Source: Microvirga massiliensis (GTDB lineage: Bacteria > Pseudomonadota > Alphaproteobacteria > Rhizobiales > Beijerinckiaceae). From it: a stretch of DNA of 64,000 bases. The stretch spans positions 309,289-373,288 of the forward strand of contig NZ_LN811357.1 of NCBI RefSeq assembly GCF_001006805.1, written 5' to 3'. The translations under genes and the position numbers were made by a program. Positions 26,971-35,939 of the stretch are shown one piece after another. Below the pieces are notes generated by a model. It saw only the letters and a program-made list of their open reading frames with translations, ran no database searches and had not been told where the DNA came from. Each line of letters begins with the position of its first letter. The first letter of the stretch is position 1.

Positions 26971-27642
26971 ATGAAGGTTCTCGCGCTCGTGACGCAAAAG
27001 GGCGGGACCGGGAAAAGCAGTCTCGCCGTTTCGCTCGCGGTTGCTGCAGAGGAGTCGGGTCTGAAGACGTGCATCCTCGACGTAGACCCGCAGGGCACGG
27101 CGGCCGAGTGGCGAGCCCGCCGCACGGCGGAGCGTCCCGAGGTCGAGGCGATCAACTGGAGCTTCCTCTCGTCGCGACTCTATACGTTGAAGCGCGAGAG
27201 ATGCGACCTCATCATCATCGACACGCCCGGTGCGAACAATGCAGCCGCCGAGGCCGCGATGCGCGACGCGACCCTGTGCATCATCCCGGTCCGGCCGAGC
27301 GTTGCCGATATCGAGGCCGCAAAGCCGACGATCCGTTACCTGAGCGACCGTGACAAGCCGTTCGCCTTCGTGCTGAACCAATGCCCGGTCGGAGGGCGCA
27401 CAGCCCGCACCTCGAACGCCTATCGGGCTCTTCAGCTCCTGAGCGCCGTCTCCGACGCGACGCTGGCCAATCGTGCAGACCACATGGACGCGCTTGCAGC
27501 AGGCCTCGGCGTGACGGAGCATGCACCCTCGGGCAAGGCGGCCGCGGAGACCCGCGCGCTCCTCTCCTGGCTCCTCGCGCAGCTCGAACGTCCGCAACGC
27601 GGGCGGCGTAACGAAGCACCCGCACGCGAGGCGCGCGGGTAA
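26971..27642 (+). CDS. orphan ParA-family ATPase
   Basis: The 223-residue protein has the deviant Walker A KGGTGKSSLA (about 10-19) with the signature lysine, Walker A' (ILDVDPQGTA) and Walker B (LIIIDTPGANN). It is a short ParA lacking the N-terminal helix-turn-helix of plasmid types. No parB or centromere-like repeat is adjacent, so it is an orphan, as with MipZ-like or cargo-positioning ParA proteins. What it positions is unknown. The ATG follows gtggagggtag. The C-terminus is a disordered Arg-rich tail. Confidence 0.85.
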   Translation: MKVLALVTQKGGTGKSSLAVSLAVAAEESGLKTCILDVDPQGTAAEWRARRTAERPEVEAINWSFLSSRLYTLKRERCDLIIIDTPGANNAAAEAAMRDATLCIIPVRPSVADIEAAKPTIRYLSDRDKPFAFVLNQCPVGGRTARTSNAYRALQLLSAVSDATLANRADHMDALAAGLGVTEHAPSGKAAAETRALLSWLLAQLERPQRGRRNEAPAREARG

Positions 27643-27668
27643 GATACTTCCTGTCCCCTGCCACTTCC

Positions 27669-27750
27669 GTCATTGCGAACGAAGTGAAGCAATCCAGCAG
27701 CGCGGAGGTGGGCAGGCTGGATCGCTTCGCTGCTCTCGCGATGACGGGGT
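27669..27750. repeat. dispersed palindromic repeat, copy 3 (short)
   Basis: It reads gtcattgcgaacgaagtgaa then gcaatccag, and closes with the inverse arm gctctcgcgatgacggggtg. It sits between the convergent ParA and sugE genes. This is the minimal form of the repeat, about 80 bases with one pair of arms. Confidence 0.65.
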
Positions 27751-27772
27751 GAAGCGAGGGTAGCCTGCTCCT

Positions 27773-28084
27773 TCAGGCAAACTTCAGCGCAATGATCCCG
27801 GAGACGATCAGGCCGATGGCGCCGAGGCGCATGGCGGTGGCCGGCTCGGCGAAGAGGACGATGCCGAGAATCGCTGTGCCGACGGCTCCTATGCCCGTCC
27901 AGACCGCATAGGCGGTCCCGACAGGGAGCGACTTGAGGGCAAGTCCGAGGAGCACCACACTCGCGATCATGCTCGCGGCGGTGAGCAGGGTCGGCACCGG
28001 GCGCGTAAAGCCATCGGTATATTTCAACCCGATCGCCCAGCCGATCTCGAGCAGACCCGCGACAAAAAGGATGGTCCAGGCCAT
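27773..28084 (-). CDS. sugE: SMR-family guanidinium exporter SugE/Gdx
   Basis: The 103-residue protein has four transmembrane helices and the SMR family layout. Glu13 in FVAGLLEIGWAIGLKY is the proton/substrate site. The SugE/Gdx-specific LKSLPVGTAYAVWTGIGAVG (about 50-69) and GIVLFAEPA follow. This subfamily exports guanidinium in exchange for protons; the related EmrE subfamily takes larger drugs. A guanidine-II riboswitch-like structure lies immediately upstream, which supports the guanidinium assignment. The ATG has GGAG seven bases upstream. It is divergent from ku. Confidence 0.92.
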   Translation of the reverse strand: MAWTILFVAGLLEIGWAIGLKYTDGFTRPVPTLLTAASMIASVVLLGLALKSLPVGTAYAVWTGIGAVGTAILGIVLFAEPATAMRLGAIGLIVSGIIALKFA

Positions 28085-28100
28085 GGCAAAACTCCGTCAT

Positions 28101-28149
28101 GGCAGGCCGTCCCGCCGAGTTTTCGGGAAGCGCGGGGTCGTCCCCGCGC
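28101..28149 (-). promoter_or_regulatory. guanidine-II (mini-ykkC) riboswitch, two ACGR hairpins
   Basis: On the minus strand, in the sugE leader, two hairpins stand in tandem. The first is gcgcggggACGAccccgcgc (28149 to 28130), an 8-bp perfect stem with an ACGA loop. The second is ggcgggACGGcctgcc (28116 to 28101), a 6-bp stem with one G-T pair and an ACGG loop. A 13-base linker separates them. The sugE ribosome-binding site (28095 to 28092) follows five bases after the second. Twin stems with ACGR loops placed just before a Shine-Dalgarno site define this riboswitch class, which senses guanidine and controls gdx-type genes. Confidence 0.87.
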
Positions 28150-28483
28150 AAGGGAGATGGGTTTGGCGTGCGCACTTGGCAAGACAGCTCTGCCGTATTC
28201 GGCAGCATTGCCTTCGAGCCACGCCGCACCTGGGACCCTTGGGCATTCGCCAGGCAAGCGGCTCGCGACGTCGGGGCAGAAGTGTCTGCCTGCCTTCCGA
28301 GACCTGGCTCTCAATTCCACAGAGCCGTCCGAGGCGGGGGCAAGTATTCGCGCCGAGGTGAAGAGTCAAAACTGATTCGGAACGACTCGCCCGAGAGTCG
28401 CGTTTGAGTCGCACGCGGATCAGATCGACTCTGCCGTGGACATTCAAGACTCGCCCCACCAAGTAGTTGTGTTGGAGTATACA

Positions 28484-29368
28484 ATGGCGCCACGGGCGAA
28501 CTGGAAGGGATACTTGAAGTTGTCCCTGGTTTCCTGCGCAGTGGCGCTGTATCCGGCGACCAGTTCATCGGCGCGGGTGCGGTTCCATACGCTCAACCGC
28601 GCCACCGGAAACCGGGTCAAGCGGCAGTTCATCGATTCGGAAACCGGCGAGCCCGTGGAGACCGACGCGCAGGTCAAGGGCTACGAGGTCGGAAAAGGCT
28701 CCCACGTCTTCATAGAGGACGAGGAGCTCGAGGCGATCCGCATCGAGAGCAGTCATACGATCGATATCGAAAGCTTCGTTCCACGCGATCAGGTCGATCA
28801 GCGCTATCTCGAGAGCCCCTATTATATTGCTCCTGACGACAAGGTCGCGCAGGAGGCATTTGCCGTGATCCGCGATGCCATGCGCGAGAAGGGCCGGGCG
28901 GGCGTGGCGCGGCTCGTGATCGCCCGGCGGGAATGGATGGTTCTCCTCGAACCGCTCGGCAAGGGCATCCTCGCGACGCTGCTCCGGTTTCCTTACGAGG
29001 TCCGAAGCGAGGACGCGTATTTCGACGACATTCCAGACCTGAAGCTCCCTGCCGAGATGCGGGATCTCGCGGGACACATCATCGACACCAAGGCGGCGGA
29101 TTTCGATCCTGGCCGTTTCGAGGACCGATATGAGAATGCCGTGATCGAGCTCATCCGCACGAAGCAGGGCGGCAAGGCTCCGAAAGCACGCGAGGCGCCA
29201 AGACCCTCGAACGTGGTCAACCTGATGGATGCGCTCCGCCGCAGCATCGATGCCGAGCAGCCGGCTACCGTCGCGAAGAAGACGCCCCCGATGACGAGCA
29301 CCGGCCGGTCCGCTCGCAAGGCGACGGCATCGAAGAGGAGTCGTGCCGGTATCCGCAAGGCGAGCTGA
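28484..29368 (+). CDS. ku: non-homologous end-joining protein Ku
   Basis: The 294-residue protein starts MAPRANWKGYLKLSLVSCAV, the standard bacterial Ku opening, and carries the beta-barrel core through YEVGKGSHVFIEDEELEAI and the central VARLVIARREWMVLLEP. It ends in a basic, disordered tail (RKATASKRSRAGIRKAS) of the sort that binds DNA and recruits LigD. Ku homodimers ring DNA ends and start end joining. The first ATG with ggag upstream is used; an earlier in-frame codon gives a nonconserved extension. LigD follows 16 bases later. Confidence 0.93.
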   Translation: MAPRANWKGYLKLSLVSCAVALYPATSSSARVRFHTLNRATGNRVKRQFIDSETGEPVETDAQVKGYEVGKGSHVFIEDEELEAIRIESSHTIDIESFVPRDQVDQRYLESPYYIAPDDKVAQEAFAVIRDAMREKGRAGVARLVIARREWMVLLEPLGKGILATLLRFPYEVRSEDAYFDDIPDLKLPAEMRDLAGHIIDTKAADFDPGRFEDRYENAVIELIRTKQGGKAPKAREAPRPSNVVNLMDALRRSIDAEQPATVAKKTPPMTSTGRSARKATASKRSRAGIRKAS

Positions 29369-29384
29369 AGCGGGATCTCACGCG

Positions 29385-32036
29385 ATGCCCAAAGACCGCA
29401 AGACCTGCACGTCCTCGAAGCGGCCGAAAACCGGCACGACCAGACGGGACCTGCCGCGACGGACGAGTCCCGACCCGGTCGCACGCTCGGCGATCACGGG
29501 CACGTCCTCGAAGGCAGATCGAGGCGAGTCGGGACTGCTCCAAGCCTACGAAGCGAAACGGAATTTTACCCGGAGCCCCGAGCCGAAAGGAACGACGCGC
29601 GCAGGCACGGACCGTCGCTTCTGCATCCAGAAACACGATGCGCGGCGCCTCCACTACGATCTCCGGCTCGAACTCGATGGTGTGCTGAAGAGCTGGGCGG
29701 TCACTCGGGGCCCGAGCCTCGTGCCGGGCGAGAAGCGCCTTGCAATCCATACCGAGGATCATCCGCTCGAATATCTGGCTTTCGAGGGCGTGATCCCCAA
29801 GGGGGAATATGGCGGCGGCACGATGATCGTCTGGGATCGCGGCTGCTGGGAGCCCATCGGGGATCCGCGCGAGGGTTACGCGAAGGGCCATCTCGAATTC
29901 TCGCTCCACGGCGAGCGTCTCAAAGGCCGCTGGCATCTCGTCCGAATGCGACCGCGTCCGCACGACAAGAAGGAGCAATGGCTGCTCCTGAAGGCCGATG
30001 ATCGTTTCGCGCGAGCAGCGGGGCAGGTCGAGATCACTGCGGAGGAAACCACCTCTGTGATCTCCGGGCGGACAAACGATGACCTAGCGAAGGCGGGTGA
30101 CGTTCGCGGAGACCATGCCGCGCGCGCAAAGGTCGCGCAAGGCAGGCACAAATCCGGACCGGCTCCGGCTCGAGCGACTGGTGCGCGAAAGGGCTTCCTC
30201 CCAATATTTCTCGAACCGAGCCTTGCGATGCTGGTCGAGACGGCGCCAGCGGGCTCCGGATGGATCCACGAGATCAAGTTTGACGGATACCGCCTGCAGA
30301 CTCGGATCGACGGAAGGTCGATCAAGCTCCTGACGCGCAAGGGCCTCGACTGGACCGAAAAATTCCTGCCGATCGCGAAGGCTTTTCTGGATCTGAAACT
30401 CGCATCGGCCATCATCGACGGCGAAGTGGTTGTCGAGGACGCGGCCGGTGTCTCGAGCTTTGCGGAGTTGCAGGCCGATCTGAAGACCGGGCGCACGGAC
30501 CGCCTCGTGTACTATGCGTTCGACCTTCTCTATTGTGACGGGCAGGATCTCACGCAGACGCCGCTCATTGAGCGCAAGACGTTGCTGGCAGGCCTCCTCG
30601 ATGACGTCCCGGCAGATGGCCCGATCCGATTCAGCAGCCACATCGAGGGAGATGGTGAGGTCATGATCCGCCATGCCTGCCGGCTCGGACTCGAGGGTGT
30701 CGTGTCCAAGCGAAAGGACAAGCCGTATTTCGCCGGACGCGGGCGGCATTGGCTGAAGATGAAATGCACGCAGCGTCACGAATTCGTCGTAGCCGGCTAC
30801 GTGCCCTCCACAACATCGCAAAAGGCCATCGGCTCGCTCGTGATGGCGGCTTACGACGATGGCGAGGTCGTGCATGTCGGTCGGGTCGGAACGGGATTCA
30901 CGGGCGCGCTGGCCGGCAGCTTATGGGCCAACCTCGAGGCGCTCCGGCGGCCTGCCCCGCCATTCGCGCGTCGACTATCGGCCGAAGCCGCCCGTGGTGT
31001 ACGCTGGGTGGAGCCAATGCTCGTCGCGGAGGTGGAGATCAGAGGCTGGACTTCGGACGGGCTCATTCGCCACGCTTCGTTCAAGGGCCTGCGGGAAGAC
31101 AAGGACCCGAAGGACGTCGCCGGGGAATTTCCCGCCCTAGCTATGCGGAGTGCCGAGAGCATGCCAGAACGCGAGTTCCACCTCACCCATCCCGACAGGG
31201 TCTTCTGGCCCGATATCGGCCTCACCAAGCAGGGACTCGCGGAATATTACGCAGATGTCTGGAACCACATTCTGCCGCACGTTGTCCGGCGCCCTCTCGC
31301 CCTGGTGCGCTGTCCGTCCGGGACCGGCACGACTTGCTTCTTCCAGAAGCATTCCTGGCAGGGCATGGCGAAGGACATCAGGCGCAAGACCGTCCGTGGA
31401 GAAGAGCTTCTGTTCATCGAGGAACTCGAGGGTCTGATCGCGCTCGTCCAGTCCGGCGTTCTCGAGATCCATCCCTGGGGCTCGACGATCGACGCGATCG
31501 AGAAGCCGGACCGCATCATCATGGACCTCGACCCCGCCGAGGACATCCCCTGGACCGCTCTGATCAAAGCCGCACGCGAGGTGCGGGAGCGATTGCGGGC
31601 TGCCGGTCTCGAGAGCTTCGTGAAGACCACGGGAGGCAAGGGCCTCCATGTCGTCGCTCCGCTCAAACCCAAAGCGGGTTGGGACGAGGTGAAGGATTTC
31701 ACGCAGGAACTCGCCGCCGGAATGGCGAAAGACGATCCCGACCGCTACATCGCGACGATGTCGAAGCAGGCTCGCGCCGGGCGGATCTTCGTGGACTATT
31801 TGCGCAACGGCCGCGGCGCCACTGCCGTTGCGGCCTACTCGACCCGCGCGCGCCCCGGAGCCACTGTCTCGACGCCCCTCGCCTGGGACGAGCTCTCGCC
31901 GTCGATCCATCCGAGCCATTTCACGATCGCGAATCTTCCGACGCGTCTCGCCCATTTGCGCGAGGATCCATGGCCGAATCTACGCGAAATCGATCAGGGG
32001 CTTCCATCCGCGACATCGGGCCGGAAAAAGCGGTAG
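29385..32036 (+). CDS. ligD: ATP-dependent DNA ligase LigD (phosphoesterase-ligase-polymerase)
   Basis: The protein is about 883 residues in three domains. The 3'-phosphoesterase is near 75-235 (FCIQKHDARRLHYDLRLELD, HPLEYLAFEGVIPKGEYGGG). The ligase is near 270-565, with Lys298 of EIKFDGYR as the adenylated residue, IDGEVVVED, and EGVVSKRKD. The primase-polymerase is near 595-875 (THPDRVFWPDIGLTKQGLAEYY, IIMDLDPAED with the metal Asp pair, TGGKGLHVVAPL). Order is PE-Lig-Pol, as in many alphaproteobacteria. It seals and fills breaks held by Ku. An upstream GTG at 29343 would overlap the ku 3' end; the ATG is preferred. The N-terminal 70 residues are low complexity. Confidence 0.93.
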   Translation: MPKDRKTCTSSKRPKTGTTRRDLPRRTSPDPVARSAITGTSSKADRGESGLLQAYEAKRNFTRSPEPKGTTRAGTDRRFCIQKHDARRLHYDLRLELDGVLKSWAVTRGPSLVPGEKRLAIHTEDHPLEYLAFEGVIPKGEYGGGTMIVWDRGCWEPIGDPREGYAKGHLEFSLHGERLKGRWHLVRMRPRPHDKKEQWLLLKADDRFARAAGQVEITAEETTSVISGRTNDDLAKAGDVRGDHAARAKVAQGRHKSGPAPARATGARKGFLPIFLEPSLAMLVETAPAGSGWIHEIKFDGYRLQTRIDGRSIKLLTRKGLDWTEKFLPIAKAFLDLKLASAIIDGEVVVEDAAGVSSFAELQADLKTGRTDRLVYYAFDLLYCDGQDLTQTPLIERKTLLAGLLDDVPADGPIRFSSHIEGDGEVMIRHACRLGLEGVVSKRKDKPYFAGRGRHWLKMKCTQRHEFVVAGYVPSTTSQKAIGSLVMAAYDDGEVVHVGRVGTGFTGALAGSLWANLEALRRPAPPFARRLSAEAARGVRWVEPMLVAEVEIRGWTSDGLIRHASFKGLREDKDPKDVAGEFPALAMRSAESMPEREFHLTHPDRVFWPDIGLTKQGLAEYYADVWNHILPHVVRRPLALVRCPSGTGTTCFFQKHSWQGMAKDIRRKTVRGEELLFIEELEGLIALVQSGVLEIHPWGSTIDAIEKPDRIIMDLDPAEDIPWTALIKAAREVRERLRAAGLESFVKTTGGKGLHVVAPLKPKAGWDEVKDFTQELAAGMAKDDPDRYIATMSKQARAGRIFVDYLRNGRGATAVAAYSTRARPGATVSTPLAWDELSPSIHPSHFTIANLPTRLAHLREDPWPNLREIDQGLPSATSGRKKR

Positions 32037-32073
32037 AGCCGACGCTCCGATCTCCCGGTGGAAATTCCCCTCC

Positions 32074-32671
32074 TTGCAAGACGCTTCCCTGGCCCAGTCC
32101 TTCTTTGCTCGAGATCCCGTCGCAGTTGCGCGCGCCTTGCTCGGCGCGACGCTTCTGGTCGACGAGGTCGGCGGGATCATCGTCGAAACGGAGGCCTATT
32201 GCCGAACCGGCCTCGCACAGCTTCTCTGGCCCGACGGCCCGAAATGCCCAGATGTTCGGCGAGCCCGGCCGCGCCTATGTCTACCGCTCCTACGGGATTC
32301 ATTGGTGCCTCAACTTCGTCTGCGAGCCCGGGGCGGCGGTTCTGATCAGGGCGCTCGAGCCGACGACCGGGATCGGCCGGATGCGCGCACGGCGTGGGCT
32401 CGACGAACTCGCGCTCCTGTGCTCCGGGCCAGGCCGGCTGTGCCAAGCGCTCGGCGTGACCAGCGCCCACAACGGGCTGAGCCTCGACAAGCCGCCTTTC
32501 CGGATATCCTCGGGCGGCCCGGTCGAGATCGCTGCCGGCCCGCGGATCGGGATCACGCGAGCGGCAGAGATCCCCTGGCGGTTCGGGATCAAGGACTCAC
32601 GATTCCTCAGCCGCCGGATTCCCGGCACGCCTCCGGGAAGGAGTAGGCGCACGGGTGCAACCCCGGCGTGA
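32074..32671 (+). pseudogene. 3-methyladenine DNA glycosylase (Mpg/AAG), frameshifted
   Basis: Two frames together make one alkyladenine DNA glycosylase. The first (from TTG at 32074) gives QDASLAQSFFARDPVAVARA and LLVDEVGGIIVETEAYCR, with the catalytic Glu in the ETEAY motif. After about 32203 the next frame takes over: EPASHSFSGPTARNAQMFGE, then GRAYVYRSYGIHWCLNFVCE, and a RISSGGPVEIAAGPRIGIT end. In intact enzymes ETEAY is followed within a few residues by D/E-PASHS, so a small indel near 32200-32206 broke the gene. A sequencing error is possible. It follows ligD, so a repair operon is suggested. No good start codon other than TTG was found. Confidence 0.75.
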
Positions 32672-33052
32672 GAAGGACAGCCGCGGTTCGGTTCCGGGTT
32701 CAACTTTCAGTCGGATTGCTCGTAGTTGCGAGTCGCGGGCGAGGTGAACCATCCGTCGACGGGTAGATTGCTTCACTGCGTTCGCAATGACGGAGAGGGC
32801 GTGAGAGCGGGAAGAGCACTGCCGGATACGGAACGAAGCGCCAGACCCACCACCGTCATTGCGAGCCGAAGGCGCGATGCACCACCCTTTCCGCTGCCTC
32901 TTCGTCTTTGCGAGCCGCAGGCGAAGCAATCTACCCGTCGACGGAGGCCACACCTCCTTGAGGAGCTTTCAGACCCGGATAAGCTACAGCCGAGGATATC
33001 GAGCCTCATTTGAGCCGAACTGCCGATATCGCGACAAAGGAAGGACGAGGTC
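32672..33052. other. intergenic region with repeat copy 4
   Basis: About 380 bases before pncA. Nearly all is the dispersed repeat. Short frames in it are repeat-derived and not counted as genes. The last 100 bases presumably include the pncA promoter. Confidence 0.5.
32721..32945. repeat. dispersed palindromic repeat, copy 4
   Basis: It contains gtcgacgggtagattgcttc then actgcgttcgcaatgacgga, gggcgtgagagcgggaagag, and closes with gcgaagcaatctacccgtcg. The reverse complement follows copy 1 through the caatctacccgtcgacggat arm and the same spacer words (ctcacgc). Copies 1, 2 and 4 are compound units of about 200-280 bases, copy 3 is a single unit. Confidence 0.7.
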
Positions 33053-33682
33053 ATGTCATTTGGAGCCACGGACGCACTCGTCGTTGTCGACGTCCAGAAC
33101 GATTTCTGCGACGGCGGCGCCCTGGCGGTGCCGAATGGGAGCGAAGTCGTTCCTTTGATCAACCGGCTGATGCCTCTGTTCCAGACCGTCGTGCTCACGC
33201 AGGACTGGCACCCGGACGATCATCGCTCCTTTGCAGCCCATCACCCGGGCATGGAACCCTTCTCGACGATCGACATGCCGTACGGACCTCAGGTTCTGTG
33301 GCCCCGGCATTGTGTGCAGGGTTCACCAGGCGCCGAATTTCATCCCGACCTCGAGGCGTTTCGCGCGCAGATAATCATCCGCAAGGGCTTCCGTCCTGGG
33401 ATCGACAGCTATTCCGCATTTCGCGAGAACGACAAACAGACTCCAACGGGCCTGAACGGCTATCTTCAGGAGCGCGGAATTCAGCGCGTGTTTCTCGTCG
33501 GTCTCGCCCTCGATTTCTGCGTCGGCTTCTCGGCACTGGATGCCCGTTCGGCCGAACTCGATGCTATCGTTGTCGGGGATGCCTGTCGCGCGATCGATCT
33601 CAACCGATCACACGCGATCATGATGGACCGATTCGCGGAGGCTGGAGTCGACGTGCGCCGCTCGCACGAGATCGGGCGGTAG
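33053..33682 (+). CDS. pncA: nicotinamidase PncA
   Basis: The 209-residue protein has the catalytic triad Asp13 (VVVDVQNDF), Lys111 (IIIRKGFRP) and Cys156 (LALDFCVGFSALDA). The metal site Asp51, His53, His57 sits in DWHPDDHRSF. It hydrolyses nicotinamide to nicotinate for NAD salvage. Length is typical. The ATG follows ggaaggacgagg. It stands alone between a repeat and a convergent chemotaxis gene; no other NAD gene is near. Confidence 0.92.
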   Translation: MSFGATDALVVVDVQNDFCDGGALAVPNGSEVVPLINRLMPLFQTVVLTQDWHPDDHRSFAAHHPGMEPFSTIDMPYGPQVLWPRHCVQGSPGAEFHPDLEAFRAQIIIRKGFRPGIDSYSAFRENDKQTPTGLNGYLQERGIQRVFLVGLALDFCVGFSALDARSAELDAIVVGDACRAIDLNRSHAIMMDRFAEAGVDVRRSHEIGR

Positions 33683-33710
33683 CTCTGATCGATGGTGCAC
33701 TTCTTGTTCA

Positions 33711-33727
33711 GGGTGGCGCCGCCACCC
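33711..33727 (+). terminator. hairpin between convergent pncA and chemotaxis genes
   Basis: The arms gggtggc and gccaccc flank a three-base loop (7-bp stem). No T run follows, so it is a weak intrinsic terminator candidate. Just right of it, ccgcc/ggcgg and gcctctc/gagagg words form more inverted repeats before the convergent gene end. Confidence 0.45.
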
Positions 33728-33827
33728 TCACCCGCCCCTTCGGGCGGCCTCTCGCGTCGAGGGAGAGGTGAAGCGGCGTCTGGGTGAGGGAGAACACTCA
33801 ACCCAAATCACGATAGCGCACACCCCA

Positions 33828-35501
33828 TCACGCAGCCCGCAATCTCCTGAGAAATTCGTCGAGCGAATGCACGAGCGTTTGTGATTGCTCCTGCAGCAGA
33901 TTCGACGCGTTCAGCGAGGCAGAGGCCGCGGATGAGGTCGTCGTTGCCGTTCCGCTCACGCGCTCGATGTTTCTCGAGACCTCCTGGGTGCCGAGGGCTG
34001 CCTGTTGCACGTTACGGGCGATCTCGCGGGCGGCAGCTTGCTGTTCTTCAACGGCGGCCGCGATCGATGCCGAAATCGCATCGATGTCGCGCACGGTTCC
34101 GCTGATCTCCTGGATGGCCGCAACTGCGTGGCTCGTCGTCGACTGCATTCCCGCGATCTGGCTGGAAATCGTCTCCGTTGCCTTCGCGGTCTGGTTTGCA
34201 AGCTCCTTCACCTCCTGAGCCACGACAGCGAATCCGCGGCCGGCATCACCGGCCCGGGCGGCCTCGATCGTCGCATTGAGAGCCAGGAGGTTCGTCTGTG
34301 CGGCGACGGAATTGATGAGCTGCACCACCTCGCCGATCTTCTGCGCGGAAATCGATAGCTCCTCGACCGTCGCATTCGTGCGTTGCGCTACGTCCGTCGC
34401 ACGCCGCGCTACGCTGGCGGCGCGGTCGATCTGGGCGGCAACCTCCGCGAAGGACGCGGAGAGCTCGTCGGTGGCAGCCGCGACCGTTTGCACGTTCGAT
34501 GCCGCCTGATGCGACGCCGCTGCAACAGCATTGGCCTGCTCGGTCGTCGATGCGACGGAATGCGACAGGGTCTGAGCGGCGCCTGCGGTTTCTTCAGCCG
34601 CGGTGCACACTTCACCCGCCACCAGCTTGAGGTTTGCCTCCACCTGATCGGCCAATCCGAGAAGATCCTGTCGGCGCTGATGATCGATCCGAGCCTGGGC
34701 CTGTTCCTGCTCGGCCTTCAGCCGGGCCATCTCGCGCGCATTGTCTCGGAATACCTCGACTGCCCGTGCCATCCGGCCGATCTCATCGCTCCGTGCGGCG
34801 CCTGCAACTTCGACCTCATTGTCGCCCTCGGCCAAGGTCTTCATCGTCTCGGTCATTACGCTGATCGGGCGCAGAACGCCACGAAGCAGAAAGAGGCAGA
34901 GGCCGAGACCGACGAGGCCAGAAATCGTGGCGGCCGTCCGATTGACCCAGTTCGTCAGACTCGCGAGCATCCCGGCCCGTTGTGCGACCTCGCTTGCTGC
35001 GAGTTCGACACTTTTGCTGGCGGCGTTCATGGCAAAGCCGAGCACCTCGTACTGCCAGACGAACTCGGGCAGGGCCCGTTCTGCATCCCGCGTGCTCTCG
35101 AACGCCATATTCACTATGTGTGCGGCGGCCTTGCCATAGGCGGCAATTGGCGCTTCGAGATCCGAGAGCGCGGCTCTGATCTCCGGGTTCAGATCGAGAG
35201 CCTTGTTCCCCTCGATCGCCCGCCGGAGCTGTTCGAGATGCTTGTTCAGGTCGGCCTCGACGCTCTCCCGCAGCGTCGGTTCGACGCGTCCGGCATGGAG
35301 CGCGCGGTAGACATCACCCTTGAGCGCTGCGTGCATGACATCCGCGCTGCTCTGGTTGCTCGTGGCACGGGCCAGAATGACATTCTGCGCGATGCTTTCA
35401 GTCAGGACGGCATTGCTCCAAAGGCTGCTGACCCCCGACCCAACTCCCGTTACCAGCAATAACCCGGTAATCAGAACAAACTTCGCCCGCAATGAACGCA
35501 T
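33828..35501 (-). CDS. methyl-accepting chemotaxis protein
   Basis: The protein is about 557 residues. A transmembrane segment at 6-27 (AKFVLITGLLLVTGVGSG) precedes a helical periplasmic four-helix-bundle sensor (about 30-185). A second membrane helix (TISGLVGLGLCLFLLRGVL), HAMP (about 205-260) and a cytoplasmic signalling domain follow. The hairpin tip reads EVVQLINSVAAQTNLLALNA, then TIEAARAGDAGRGFAVVAQE, the core that touches CheA/CheW. No chemotaxis kinase genes are close, so it joins a distant array. An upstream ATG adds ten residues without a ribosome site; MRSLRAKF is preferred. Confidence 0.9.
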   Translation of the reverse strand: MRSLRAKFVLITGLLLVTGVGSGVSSLWSNAVLTESIAQNVILARATSNQSSADVMHAALKGDVYRALHAGRVEPTLRESVEADLNKHLEQLRRAIEGNKALDLNPEIRAALSDLEAPIAAYGKAAAHIVNMAFESTRDAERALPEFVWQYEVLGFAMNAASKSVELAASEVAQRAGMLASLTNWVNRTAATISGLVGLGLCLFLLRGVLRPISVMTETMKTLAEGDNEVEVAGAARSDEIGRMARAVEVFRDNAREMARLKAEQEQAQARIDHQRRQDLLGLADQVEANLKLVAGEVCTAAEETAGAAQTLSHSVASTTEQANAVAAASHQAASNVQTVAAATDELSASFAEVAAQIDRAASVARRATDVAQRTNATVEELSISAQKIGEVVQLINSVAAQTNLLALNATIEAARAGDAGRGFAVVAQEVKELANQTAKATETISSQIAGMQSTTSHAVAAIQEISGTVRDIDAISASIAAAVEEQQAAAREIARNVQQAALGTQEVSRNIERVSGTATTTSSAASASLNASNLLQEQSQTLVHSLDEFLRRLRAA

Positions 35502-35531
35502 CGAGTCACCCCCGCTCCTCGAATCGCTCAT

Positions 35532-35852
35532 ACCAAGTGGAGGTTAAACATTTCTCAGGAGCCGGAGCGGCTCTGACTGCTGCCGGGCCGTGGGCTGGTG
35601 GGCCCGGTCCTCTTCAGAAGAGGCTTCTTACACTGCAGAAGAACTCGATGAGATCAGAACGGAATTGACATACCCCCATACCGGTTATCGCTGATCTATG
35701 CTCGCGATCTACTCAGAATTACATTCTGCGAGATCCTTGACTGAATTTCCGAGTTCACCCCGACCTAGGCCATAGTTCCTGGATCGCCGCGCCATCCTGC
35801 GCAATTTCCTCTTGGTTAACCATTTTCTCCGCATCAAGGGAACACTCGCCCC
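35532..35852. other. AT-richer intergenic region with a possible promoter
   Basis: About 320 bases before the next plus-strand genes, with lower GC than the surroundings. A ttgaca at 35665 is a possible -35 element, but the expected -10 is not clear. No other feature recognised. Confidence 0.35.
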
Positions 35853-35939
35853 ATGGACAAGTTATCTCGCAAGCCCTACATGAGGGCCGTTCGCCGAGGA
35901 GCGGCGACACCGTTCTTCCCTAATTACGAGAGCATTTGA
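35853..35939 (+). CDS. possible 28-residue leader peptide
   Basis: The frame ATG to TGA codes MDKLSRKPYMRAVRRGAATP then FFPNYESI. It ends with the stop directly against the GTG start of the next gene (TGA then GTG), and aaggga lies about ten bases before its ATG. That arrangement fits a coupled leader peptide. With only 28 codons, coding status is uncertain. Confidence 0.35.
   Translation: MDKLSRKPYMRAVRRGAATPFFPNYESI

Noticed and set aside
27432..28229. 265-residue minus-strand frame across sugE and parA
   Set aside because: It overlaps the well-supported sugE, riboswitch and repeat in another frame and has no family features.
33711..33800. Possible CRISPR-like or tandem repeat
   Set aside because: Only inverted GC-rich words are present, with no regular spacer-repeat pattern.
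34383..35462. 359-residue plus-strand frame
   Set aside because: Antisense to the chemotaxis receptor; no domain features.
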